In this document: positions 52,278 through 62,000 of the stretch, piece by piece
Layout: every line of letters begins with the position of its first letter
Numbering within the stretch: the first letter of the stretch is position 1
Assembly: GCA_947164605.1 (NCBI GenBank)
Contig: CAMUXE010000004.1
Coordinates: forward strand, 62,001 to 126,000
Origin: an uncultured Lachnospiraceae bacterium
GTDB taxonomy: Bacteria; Bacillota; Clostridia; Lachnospirales; Lachnospiraceae
Direction: 5' to 3'
DNA length: 64,000 nt
Translations under genes and position numbers: made by a program
Notes under the pieces: generated by a model
The model's database searches: none
The model's input: the letters and a program-made list of their open reading frames with translations, nothing else
Told to the model about the DNA's origin: nothing

Positions 52278-53993
52278 ATGGATAAAAAACACAATAAACA
52301 ATTAATCAAAAAAATTATGATTGCTGCAATTATTGCAGCAATCCTTATGGCTGCTGGAATTATGGAGGGCAGTATTCTTACAACTAAGAACTTGATTGAT
52401 AAGTTCTATGACGAAGAATTGAGAGCGTCATCTATACAGATGGCATCGGAGCTCAATAATACCTATGACGGAGACTGGTCCTTAAAAGGAAATGATATCT
52501 ATAAGGGACCAGATAATATCATGGAAGAGTATGATAAAGCGATGAATGCTCTTCATGAGAAAACTTCCATTGAATATGCTCTTATTTACAATGACTCAAT
52601 AATGATTACAACCATTACTAATAGCGATAATTCCAGTCAAGCAACTGGAGAGAAAATTCCTAATGAGTTTGTTGAATCAGTTTTAAAGGAAAATAAGGAA
52701 GTCTCAGTCAATAAGCTTGAAATAGCCGGTAAGTCATATTTTGGATACCTTGTACCAATAAGTAATGGCAATAAAGTAGTTGGAATGGTTTTTGCAGGTA
52801 AGCCAAAAAAGGTTATTAATTCGGCAATTTATTCAATAGCTAATGTTATAATGGCAATTGCAGTTGCTTTTGTTCTTGCTTTCATAGTAGTTGCATTTAT
52901 TTTTGCTAAGAAAATCACAAGAAGGTTTAGAATTATGGCTGACCAGGTTGACAGTATGACAAAAGGACAGCTTGGTATTGAATTTGAAAAATCTAATCTT
53001 GACAGAAAAGATGAAATCGGCCTTATTTCAACTGGCATGAAGAATCTTGATCAAAAGTTGATTGATGTAATCGGTAAGACCAAGGAATCATCTTTGGTAT
53101 TGAATGAATCTGGAAAGAAGCTTTTAGACTCAGCCGAGTCAGCAATAAATGCTTCAAATCAGGTAACTAGTGCAGTTGATGACATCTCTAACGGGGCAAC
53201 TGCTCAGGCTGAAAGCGTTCAGACTGCTGCTGAAAATACAGATGCAATCGATAGAGATATTGAGCTTATTACAGGGGCAGTTGATGAACTCAGCACATTT
53301 GCCAAGTCTATGAGAAAGTCTTGTGATGAGGCTGTAGAAGCTATGGAAATGCTTATAAGTAAGTCCGAAGTTGTTGCTAGCTCTGTCAATGACATTGGAA
53401 AAACAATTAAGTCTACCAATGAATCAGCTAAACAGATTGCGACATTTTCATCAGCAATTCAGGATATTGCAACACAGACCAATTTGCTCTCACTCAACGC
53501 CTCAATTGAAGCGGCCAGAGCTGGAGAGGCAGGCAAAGGATTTGCCGTGGTTGCAGATGAAATCCGAGTTCTTGCTGATCAGTCGGCTAATTCAGCAGAC
53601 CAGATTGATGTGATTGTAAGAAAACTGGTTGAAGATGCTGAGAGTTCTGTAGATGTCATGAGAAAACTTGATGACAATTGCAGAGAACAGGGCTCAGTGC
53701 TTGGCACAACTAGGAAAGATATGTCATCTATGGTATCAAGCGTTTCGAGTGTCAGTGACAGTGTTGCGCAGATAGAGCAAAGAACTGATGATCTCAACAA
53801 GGTTAAGAATAATCTTGTAAGCATCATTGAGGACTTGTCTGCTATATCAGAGGAAAATGCGGCTTCTGCTCAGCAGACAAACGCCTCAATAACAGAACTC
53901 AATGAGACCTTTAGAGCCTTGGGAGAATCAGCATCGAGCTTGCAGAAACTTGCACATGAATTGCAAGATAATATTGATTACTTTAATATCTAG
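52278..53993 (+). CDS. Methyl-accepting chemotaxis protein with single-Cache-type sensor
   Basis: A 571-residue protein: helix 1 (about 12-30), a sensor of 150 residues resembling sCache ([38 protein letters not shown]), helix 2 (about 190-212), HAMP ([20 protein letters not shown]) and signalling domain with tip [20 protein letters not shown] (about 398). Tandem expression with the upstream receptor suggests a mixed receptor array or shared ligand response. AAAGGGGTGGG precedes the ATG. A terminator follows at 54045. Confidence 0.92.
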   Translation: MDKKHNKQLIKKIMIAAIIAAILMAAGIMEGSILTTKNLIDKFYDEELRASSIQMASELNNTYDGDWSLKGNDIYKGPDNIMEEYDKAMNALHEKTSIEYALIYNDSIMITTITNSDNSSQATGEKIPNEFVESVLKENKEVSVNKLEIAGKSYFGYLVPISNGNKVVGMVFAGKPKKVINSAIYSIANVIMAIAVAFVLAFIVVAFIFAKKITRRFRIMADQVDSMTKGQLGIEFEKSNLDRKDEIGLISTGMKNLDQKLIDVIGKTKESSLVLNESGKKLLDSAESAINASNQVTSAVDDISNGATAQAESVQTAAENTDAIDRDIELITGAVDELSTFAKSMRKSCDEAVEAMEMLISKSEVVASSVNDIGKTIKSTNESAKQIATFSSAIQDIATQTNLLSLNASIEAARAGEAGKGFAVVADEIRVLADQSANSADQIDVIVRKLVEDAESSVDVMRKLDDNCREQGSVLGTTRKDMSSMVSSVSSVSDSVAQIEQRTDDLNKVKNNLVSIIEDLSAISEENAASAQQTNASITELNETFRALGESASSLQKLAHELQDNIDYFNI

Positions 53994-54044
53994 TATTGAA
54001 TCATGGTTTGTATTTAAAAATTTATTTAATATCTTAATTTATTT

Positions 54045-54080
54045 AAGGTTCGCCTAAAATTACAAGAGGCGGGCCTTTTA
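54045..54080 (+). terminator. Terminator of the chemoreceptor operon
   Basis: AAGGTTCGCCT (54045-54055) pairs with AGGCGGGCCTT (54067-54077) over 11 bp with two G-T pairs, followed by TTTTA. Confidence 0.85.
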
Positions 54081-54084
54081 TATT

Positions 54085-54114
54085 TTGACAAAAACAGGGC
54101 TTATTAACTATAAT
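54085..54114 (+). promoter_or_regulatory. Promoter of the activator-metH operon
   Basis: TTGACA (54085-54090), an 18-base spacer and TATAAT (54109-54114), right after the preceding terminator. AAGGAGG lies just before the next start region. Confidence 0.85.
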
Positions 54115-54144
54115 AGGACTATTAAATCTTAAGGAGGTCTTGCT

Positions 54145-55845
54145 GTGTCAGCTTTTATTGAACTTAAATGCTCAGCCAATAAAAGAATCATTGATTCTAT
54201 AAGAGAAGCTAATATTAGCTTTGACGCTCCTTGCGCTGGCAAAGGAACTTGCGGCAAATGTCTTGTCGACATCATCAATGATGATGGAAGCATAGATAGG
54301 GTTAAGGCTTGCCAGACAATACCTGATAAAGACCTGCTTATAAGACTGAGCAAAGCAAATGAGATGGTATTTGATCAGGCAAATCTTTTGGTTCAAGAGA
54401 GCATAGACAGAAAAGATAATGAAATAAAACAAGTTGATATAAAACAAGTTGATATAAAATCAAGTGGCATAAATAAAGCAGAAAATATGGCGAGCAATCG
54501 CAAGTCCTTTAAAATAGCCATTGATATAGGTACAACTACTGTGGTTGCTGCGCTGAGAACTAGTAATGGCTTGAAAATGGCTTCTAGGCTCAATTCACAG
54601 AGAATTTATGGGGCTGATGTTGTATCAAGAATAAAGGCTCAAGCCTCACACAGACTAGAACTGCAAAAGTGCCTGATAGATGATATCTTAAGCCTTGTCC
54701 ATGAACTTTGCCAGGCTCCTGAAAAAGATATTAGCCTTTTAATTGCGGCCAATACTACCATGATCCATCTCTTGATGGCTTATCCAGCAGAAGGCTTAGC
54801 AGTTTACCCCTTTAAGGCTCACAATCTAGATCTGATACAGACTGAAATTGCGGGCATGAAGACTTTGATTATGCCTTCGATAAGCACTTATATTGGGGGA
54901 GACATAATGTCAGGAGTCTTGGCCTGTCATATGGATATGGGCCTTGAAGCTGCTTTAAAGACAGGAAGTGAATCTGCATTGGATTCTGAAGTGACGTCTT
55001 TATTCAAGAATAATAAAGATAAGCTCTTGATAGATCTTGGAACCAATGGAGAGATGCTTATAGGTCATCACAAAACCTATATGTCTGCTTCTACGGCAGC
55101 TGGACCAGCCTTGGAGGGTGGCAATCTCAGTCACGGTATAGGTGGAGTCAAGGGAGCTGTAAGAAAGGTAAGGGCGAAAATCGGCTTTAGACTCGATAGG
55201 GTAAATCCATACGAATTTTATGCCAATCCTTATCAGTTTCTAGATATAGACCTTATTGGTCTTGATAAAAAGGCTGATATGGATGATGAGATTAGCGGAA
55301 TAAGCGGCCCTGGTGCCATATCTATACTGGCTCTTGCAGTTAAACATAAGCTCATAGATAAGAATGGAACCCTTATAGAGGCTTATTTTGAAAAGGGTAT
55401 ACCTGTGGGATTTGATAAGAATCATGAGCTTATCTGTCTGACTCAAGATGATATCAGACAGATTCAGATGGCGAAGGCGGCAATATGTGCTGGCATAACT
55501 TGTCTTATTAAAGAATTTTACAAGTCTGAATTTTCAAATCTTGAGACTTGCCTTAACGAGAATCTTGATAAGGTATATATTGCAGGAGGTTTAGGCTTTA
55601 ATATTGAATTAGATGATTTAAAGATAAGTAAAATGATTCCTCCTTACTTGATAGATAAAATAAGCCTTGTGGGTAATAGTTCCCTGTCAGGCCTATCTAT
55701 CTTGCTTGATTGCGATACAGATGACTTGGAATTTATGGATAGAGTAAAAAATGCCATGTATCAAGTTAGAGAGACTTGCCATGAACTGGTGCTCTCTCTT
55801 GATAAGGATTTTGAGGATAAATATATAGAGTGCATGAATTTCTAA
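54145..55845 (+). CDS. RACo-type corrinoid-protein activator ([2Fe-2S] ferredoxin + ASKHA/DUF4445)
   Basis: A 566-residue protein. Residues 1-90 form a plant-type [2Fe-2S] ferredoxin domain: Cys30, Cys36 and Cys39 (CAGKGTCGKC) with Cys56. A short linker is followed by residues of about 120-566, the DUF4445/ASKHA ATPase of corrinoid activators: IAIDIGTTTVVAAL, ANTTMIHLLMAYP, LLIDLGTNGEMLIG, STAAGPALEGGNLSHGIGG, KVYIAGGLGFN. RACo-type proteins use ATP and the iron-sulfur cluster to reduce inactive cob(II)alamin to cob(I)alamin. The gene starts 16 bases before metH, so its partner here is almost certainly that methionine synthase. The first start GTG/ATG choice: the frame begins GTG 54145 after AAGGAGG. 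Confidence 0.88.
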   Translation: MSAFIELKCSANKRIIDSIREANISFDAPCAGKGTCGKCLVDIINDDGSIDRVKACQTIPDKDLLIRLSKANEMVFDQANLLVQESIDRKDNEIKQVDIKQVDIKSSGINKAENMASNRKSFKIAIDIGTTTVVAALRTSNGLKMASRLNSQRIYGADVVSRIKAQASHRLELQKCLIDDILSLVHELCQAPEKDISLLIAANTTMIHLLMAYPAEGLAVYPFKAHNLDLIQTEIAGMKTLIMPSISTYIGGDIMSGVLACHMDMGLEAALKTGSESALDSEVTSLFKNNKDKLLIDLGTNGEMLIGHHKTYMSASTAAGPALEGGNLSHGIGGVKGAVRKVRAKIGFRLDRVNPYEFYANPYQFLDIDLIGLDKKADMDDEISGISGPGAISILALAVKHKLIDKNGTLIEAYFEKGIPVGFDKNHELICLTQDDIRQIQMAKAAICAGITCLIKEFYKSEFSNLETCLNENLDKVYIAGGLGFNIELDDLKISKMIPPYLIDKISLVGNSSLSGLSILLDCDTDDLEFMDRVKNAMYQVRETCHELVLSLDKDFEDKYIECMNF

Positions 55846-55860
55846 TGCTTGAAAGGATAA

Positions 55861-58341
55861 ATGATGAATAGAAAAGAATTTAGAGACTTAATTGAAAAAA
55901 AGATAGTATGTCTTGATGGTGCGACAGGAACAAACCTTCAGCTGGCTGGTATGCCTACTGGTGTCTGCCCTGAGTATTGGATTATGAATAATCCAGATGC
56001 CTTGATTAAGCTTCAAAGAGACTTTGTGGAAGCAGGCAGTGATATTGTCTATGCGCCAACCTTTACTGGCAATAGGATAAAGTTAAAGGAGTACGACCTT
56101 GAAGATAGGATAGTTGAGATTAATACTAGCCTTGTTAACTTGTCCAAGGAGGCTGTTGGTGGAAAGGCATATGTTGCCGGTGACATGACAATGACAGGTC
56201 AGCAGCTTTACCCTATGGGAGAGTTGACATTTGACGAGCTTATAGATGTGTATAAGGAACAGGCTCAGATTCTTTATGATGCAGGAGTAGACCTTTTTGT
56301 AGTAGAGACTATGATGAGTCTTCAGGAGACTAGAGCTGCCATCTTTGCTATTAGGGAAGTGACAACTGATTTGCCAATTCTTGCCAGCCTTACCTTTGAG
56401 AAGGATGGAAGGACACTTTACGGAACAAGCCCTCAGGTTGCAGCTACAGTACTTTCTTCGCTTGATGTCGATGGCTTGGGACTCAACTGCTCTACAGGCC
56501 CTGAGTCTATGGTTGATATAGTAAAGGCCATGTATGAATACAGCAATGTGCCTATTATGGTCAAGCCAAATGCTGGACTTCCTCTTTTGGTTAATGGCTC
56601 AACTATATATAGAATGACACCTGATAGCTTTGCCAATGCCAGCTTAGACTTGGTTAAGGCAGGCGCGAGAATTGTAGGTGGATGTTGTGGTACAACTAAG
56701 GATCACATAAAAAGACTCAATGAAGTTCTTGAAGGTCAGGAAATGTGCCAGATTAGAACTGAAAAGAGAAGAGTGCTCACATCAGAAAGAGAACTTTGTG
56801 AGATTAAGCTTGACGGTAATTTCCTTGTGATTGGTGAGAGAATTAATCCTACTGGAAAGAAAAAGCTTCAGGAAGAGCTCAGAGCTGGTAAGATGAACAT
56901 TGTAAGACAGTTTGCCAGGGAACAGACTCAGAATGGTGCTGCTATCCTTGATATTAACATGGGAACTAATGGAATTGACGAGAACCAGTCTATGCTCAAG
57001 GCTATTGAAGAGGTTTCAGCTGTCACAGACCTTCCATTGTGCTTAGATTCAAGCTATCCGGAAGTTATTGAGAATGCTCTCAAACACTATCCTGGCAGAG
57101 CTTTGATTAATTCAATATCTTGTGAGACTGAAAAGTTCGAAAAACTTATTCCTATTGCAAAAAAATATGGTGCAATGTTTATTCTTCTTCCAGTTTCTGA
57201 CGAGGGAATTCCTAAGACACTAGAAGAAAAGCATGCCGTTTTGGACAGTCATGTAAAGATGGCGCTTGATATGGGCATAGACAGGGAAGATATTATTGTC
57301 GATGGCCTTGTTGCAACTGTAGGAGCAGATAAGGAGGCAGCTCTCAGCTGCTTGAGAACTTTTGAACACTGTAAGAAAGATTTAGAGATTCCTACAGTTT
57401 GCGGCCTCTCAAATATTTCCTTTGGAATGCCTGAGAGAAGTTTTGTTAACACTGCCTTCCTGACCATGTCTATAGCTGGTGGTCTCACTATGGCAATTGC
57501 TAATCCTAGTCAGGACCTTTTGATGAATGCTGCATTCGCCACTGATATGCTTATGAATAAAGATGGCTCAGACTTGAGATATATAAACAGGGCAATGCTC
57601 TACTCTAAGAAGAAAGAGGAAGAGGAAGCAAAGCTAGCTGAGAAATATGCCAATATGGCCGGATTAGAAAATCTTGACAAGGGGCAGAATGGTGCTGCTG
57701 ATGGCACTGAAAAGGGTCAGATAGATCCTGTATATAAGGCTGTTCTTGATGGTGATAAGGAATCAATTGTTGAATTGTCTAAAGTTAAGGTTGAAAATGG
57801 ACAAGATCCAAGTGCTGTTATCAATGATTATTTAATTCCAGCTATCAATGAGGTTGGAAAGCTCTACGATGAGAAGAAGTATTTCCTTCCACAATTGATT
57901 GCTTCGGCCAATGCTATGAAGGAGGCTATTGCTTATTTAGAGCCTCTTATTAAGAAAGATGATTCCAAGAAACTTGCATGTATAGTATTTGCCACAGTAG
58001 AGGGTGATGTGCATGATATTGGTAAAAATCTGGTTGTCCTTATGCTTAAAAACTATGGTTATGATGTGATTGACCTTGGAAAAGACGTAGAGGCCAATCT
58101 TATTGTTGATACAGCCATTGAAAATAATGCAGCAGTAATAGGTCTTTCGGCTCTTATGACAACAACTATGATGAATATGAAGAAGGTTGTAGAAGCTGCT
58201 AAAGAAAAGGGCTATAAGGGCAAGATAGTTATAGGTGGTGCAGCAGTTACAGAAAGTTTTGCAAAAGAAATCGGAGCAGATGGTTATTCGTCTGATGCAG
58301 CCGACTGTGTAAAGCTCGTTAAGCGCTTGCTTGGAGATTGA
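55861..58341 (+). CDS. metH: Cobalamin-dependent methionine synthase, short form without reactivation domain
   Basis: The enzyme transfers methyl from methyltetrahydrofolate through cobalamin to homocysteine. Domains of the 826 residues: homocysteine-binding barrel (LDGATGTNLQLAGMPTGVCP; zinc ligands in GLNCST, about 209, and GGCCGTT, about 274), pterin-binding barrel (VIGERINPTGKKKLQEELRA), cobalamin cap (YLIPAINEVGKLYDEKKYFL) and B12-binding Rossmann with DVHDIG (about 716). It ends there, so the C-terminal SAM-binding reactivation domain of the E. coli enzyme (about 1,227 residues) is absent; the upstream activator gene probably supplies that role. GAAAGGAT precedes the start; ATG 55864 is an alternative. 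Confidence 0.94.
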   Translation: MMNRKEFRDLIEKKIVCLDGATGTNLQLAGMPTGVCPEYWIMNNPDALIKLQRDFVEAGSDIVYAPTFTGNRIKLKEYDLEDRIVEINTSLVNLSKEAVGGKAYVAGDMTMTGQQLYPMGELTFDELIDVYKEQAQILYDAGVDLFVVETMMSLQETRAAIFAIREVTTDLPILASLTFEKDGRTLYGTSPQVAATVLSSLDVDGLGLNCSTGPESMVDIVKAMYEYSNVPIMVKPNAGLPLLVNGSTIYRMTPDSFANASLDLVKAGARIVGGCCGTTKDHIKRLNEVLEGQEMCQIRTEKRRVLTSERELCEIKLDGNFLVIGERINPTGKKKLQEELRAGKMNIVRQFAREQTQNGAAILDINMGTNGIDENQSMLKAIEEVSAVTDLPLCLDSSYPEVIENALKHYPGRALINSISCETEKFEKLIPIAKKYGAMFILLPVSDEGIPKTLEEKHAVLDSHVKMALDMGIDREDIIVDGLVATVGADKEAALSCLRTFEHCKKDLEIPTVCGLSNISFGMPERSFVNTAFLTMSIAGGLTMAIANPSQDLLMNAAFATDMLMNKDGSDLRYINRAMLYSKKKEEEEAKLAEKYANMAGLENLDKGQNGAADGTEKGQIDPVYKAVLDGDKESIVELSKVKVENGQDPSAVINDYLIPAINEVGKLYDEKKYFLPQLIASANAMKEAIAYLEPLIKKDDSKKLACIVFATVEGDVHDIGKNLVVLMLKNYGYDVIDLGKDVEANLIVDTAIENNAAVIGLSALMTTTMMNMKKVVEAAKEKGYKGKIVIGGAAVTESFAKEIGADGYSSDAADCVKLVKRLLGD

Positions 58342-58346
58342 TAATT

Positions 58347-58952
58347 ATGCATAAAGATTACGACAACATAATATTTGATCTGGGAGATGTTTTGCTGGAT
58401 TATAGATGGAAAGAGATGCTTATGGATTATGGCCTCAGTGAAAATGAGGCTATAAGGCTTGGAAGACAGCTCTTTGATAATGAGCTCTGGTCTAAATTTG
58501 ACGAGGGCATATACAGTGAGGAAGAGATAGTAAAGGCTTATGTAGAGCTATATCCACAAGACAAGGATGCAATTGAGTTCTTTATCTATCATTCAGAGTA
58601 TATGCATAAGCCAAGGATTAAGGTTTGGAGAAAGCTTGAGGAGCTGAAGAGAGCTGGATATAAGCTTTATTTGCTATCTAACTATCCAGAGATTATGTTT
58701 AAAAAGCACACTCAATACGCAGATTTTATGCCTTTCTTAGATGGAGCGCTAGTCTCTTATCAGGTGAATTTGCTAAAGCCAGATTTAGCTATATATAAGG
58801 CCCTTATTGAAAAATATGAACTTAATCCCATTAGGAGCATATTCTTTGATGATAGGCAAAAAAATGTTGAGGGCGCAAGAGCGGCTGGCCTTGCTTCAGA
58901 GCGTGTTTTAAGTGAAGATGCCTTAATCCAAATGCTTGATAAATTCTTATAA
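58347..58952 (+). CDS. HAD-family (subfamily IA) hydrolase
   Basis: The protein has 201 residues from ATG 58347 (GGAG ten bases upstream; the TTG at 58338 is less likely). HAD motif I is IIFDLGDVLLDY (nucleophile Asp), motif II LYLLSNYPE (Ser), motif III the Lys in LLKPDLAIYK, and motif IV SIFFDDRQKNVEGA. The helical cap after motif I marks type IA, as in YihX-like sugar phosphatases. Substrate unknown. It starts close behind the metH stop and is probably in that operon. Confidence 0.9.
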   Translation: MHKDYDNIIFDLGDVLLDYRWKEMLMDYGLSENEAIRLGRQLFDNELWSKFDEGIYSEEEIVKAYVELYPQDKDAIEFFIYHSEYMHKPRIKVWRKLEELKRAGYKLYLLSNYPEIMFKKHTQYADFMPFLDGALVSYQVNLLKPDLAIYKALIEKYELNPIRSIFFDDRQKNVEGARAAGLASERVLSEDALIQMLDKFL

Positions 58953-59048
58953 GTTTAAATATACTAAAGTCCTTTTGTTTGATTGTTATTTATTCTATAT
59001 CGTGTTAGTATTGAGATACTTATGATTTCGTTTTCAGGGAGGAATGAA

Positions 59049-62000
59049 ATGAATAATCTGATTGCAAATCTTAATAGTGGTGATTATGATCGCTTCCCAG
59101 GCGGCTTTTTTGTATATAGGGCTACAGGAGATGAAGAAATTCTATATGCAAATAAATATATGGTTGAACTATTTGAGTGTGACAGCTATGAGGACTTTCT
59201 TGACTTCGTTGGCGGAAGCTTCAAGGGCTTAGTCTACAAGGAAGATTATGACAGCGTTGAGGGAGATATCATAACTCAGGTCGGAATAAAAAAAGAGAAG
59301 TTTGATCATGTATCTTACAGAGTAATGACTAAGAATAATAGAATGCTCTATCTGGATGATTATGGGCACTTGGTCATAGACAAGGAAGAGGGACCTCTCT
59401 TTTATGTCTTTGTGGCAAATATCAATGGTAAGTATCTTGAATACTCAATTGACAGATTGACAGGTCTTTTGGGTATGAGACACTTCTTGGAACTTGTTGA
59501 AGAAAAAAGACAATTTGATTTAAAAAACAAGGGGGAGAGTAAGGGCTACTATCTCTTCTTTGATATTTCTAATTTTAAACTTTACAATGTCACCTATGGC
59601 CTTGATTCAGGAGATAGGTGTCTTATTAGTGTGTCCAATTATCTCAATGAAATCTTTCCTGACGACTATATCTCGCGTTTTTCGGACGATCACTATGTTG
59701 TATATACCCAGAAAGAAGACTTATTAGACAGAGTGGCAGACCTTCACAAGAGGGTAATGCTTCTCGATGATAATTATCAGCTTTTCTTAAGAGTTGGAAT
59801 CTATAAGGCAGAGGGCAATGAAAGTGTTGAGACATCTAAGGCTTGTGATTATGCCAAGATAGCCTGCGATTCTTTGAAAAATAACACTTTTTCAGTCTAT
59901 TGCTTCTATACAGAGGAGTTAAAGAGAAAGGCAAAGCTTAAGAAATATATTGCAGACAATATTGATAAGGCCATATTTAAGGGCTATATTCATGTTTATT
60001 ATCAGCCTGTAATCAGATCATTTAGCGATAAACTCTGTGGAATGGAGGCTCTCACTAGGTGGGAGGATCCTAATTTTGGACAGCTGTCTCCAAGTGATTT
60101 TATACCTGCTCTTGAAGATAACTGTCTTACATATAAGCTTGATTCATATGTTGTAAGAGAGGTTTGTAAGAAGATTCGTTTCCAATTGGACAATAAGTTG
60201 CCAATAGTACCTATTTCATTCAACTTCTCAAGGCTTGATTTTAAGGTTTGCAATCCATTTGAGATTGTTGAAAATGAATGTGACGCCTTAGATATACCTA
60301 GAAATCTTATAAGGGTTGAGATAACTGAGTCTGTAGTTATGGATGATGCCAAGCATTTCCACGAGGAAATTAAATTCTTCCATGATGCTGGTTATCAGGT
60401 TTGGATGGATGACTTTGGAAGTGGATATTCTTCCTTAAATGTCTTGAAGGATTTCTATTTTGATGAAATCAAGATAGATATGGCTTTTATTCATGATTTG
60501 AGCGATAGATCTAAAAGTATCATAAGATCTGCAGTGGATATGGCTAAGCAGATAGGTATTCAGACCTTGGCTGAGGGTGTAGAGACTAAAGAACAGCTTG
60601 ATTTTTTGAAAAAAATAGGCTGTGAAAAGATTCAGGGCTTTTATTATGGCAAGCCAATGCATTTTGATGATTTGATTATGCATTGCAGAAATAGGGGCAT
60701 AGACTTTGAAGATATGACTATGGAATCCTATTATGATGCTGTTGGCAAGGTTAATTTTATCACTGATAAACCACTGGCGCTGTTTGTTTTAGACCAAGAT
60801 CAGCTCTCTATTCTTTATGCCAATGATGAGTATATGAATGTGCTTGGAACAGTAAATGCTCTTGAACTGGACTTGGTTAATAAGAATCTCAATTCACCTA
60901 TGTATGTACCAGGTCAGAAGTTTAAGAAGTTTATTAGAAAACTGAAGGAAACTAATGAGACAGACAGTATGAGCTTTATTGACAATGGATGTTATTTAAA
61001 GCTTATAGGCAGACATGTGGCTTCTAATGGAGATAAGACTATAGTTGCAGCAGAACTGTACAACATAACATTTGACGAGGGACAGAGAAGGTCCAACAGA
61101 CTTGATTCTATCATGAGGTATGTTTCAAGCATATATCACAGGGTCTATTATGTAGATTTAATTAAGGGAACCAGGGAGGTCATTGAATCTAACAGGATTG
61201 GTGAGAAGAATGGTGATATAATTACAAACATTCATGACTTCTATGAAAATTACGCCAATAATTATATACATGCAAATGACAGACCAAGATGCGTCAATTT
61301 CTTCAACAAGGATAATCTTTTGAGAAGAATCAAAAATGGCAAAAAGGGATATATTTCCGATAACTTCAGAGTTGTACAGGATGATGGCTCATACAAGTGG
61401 ATTGACTTTACAGTTCTAGTTGTGCCAAGAACAGAAGATTCTAAGCTTATAGTCTGCGTCAAGGAGTCATTTATTGAGGACAAAGAAGCAGATGATAATT
61501 TTAAGCTTGCCTTCAATTCTTTTATCAATAATACAGACCTTGAGTTTGCAAAGAGTGATTTAAATAAAATTCTTTATAATGAGCTCTTTAATTCATTGAT
61601 AAGCAATTCTTCTATAAAATTCTTTTGGAAGGACAAAAATAGAAGATTTTTAGGCGCTAGCAAAGCATTCTTGGATTTCTATAATATTGCTGATATGGCA
61701 GACATTGTAGGCAAAACTGATGAAGATATGAGCTGGCATATTGATGATAACCACTTCAGAGATGATGAAATTGATGTACTTGAGAGAGGTGAGATTGTCG
61801 AAAATTCCTACGGCCAATGTCTTGCAGATGGTCAGGTTTGCAATATAAGAACCTATAAGTACCCTATACACAAGAATGATGAGATAGCAGGTCTCATAGG
61901 CTATTTCTATACAGAGAATGAAGATGAAAATTTGAAATTGAGTGATGTGAACTATTTCAAGGATGTTAGCTTTGATGTTTTCAACTCTTTTGGAATTTCA

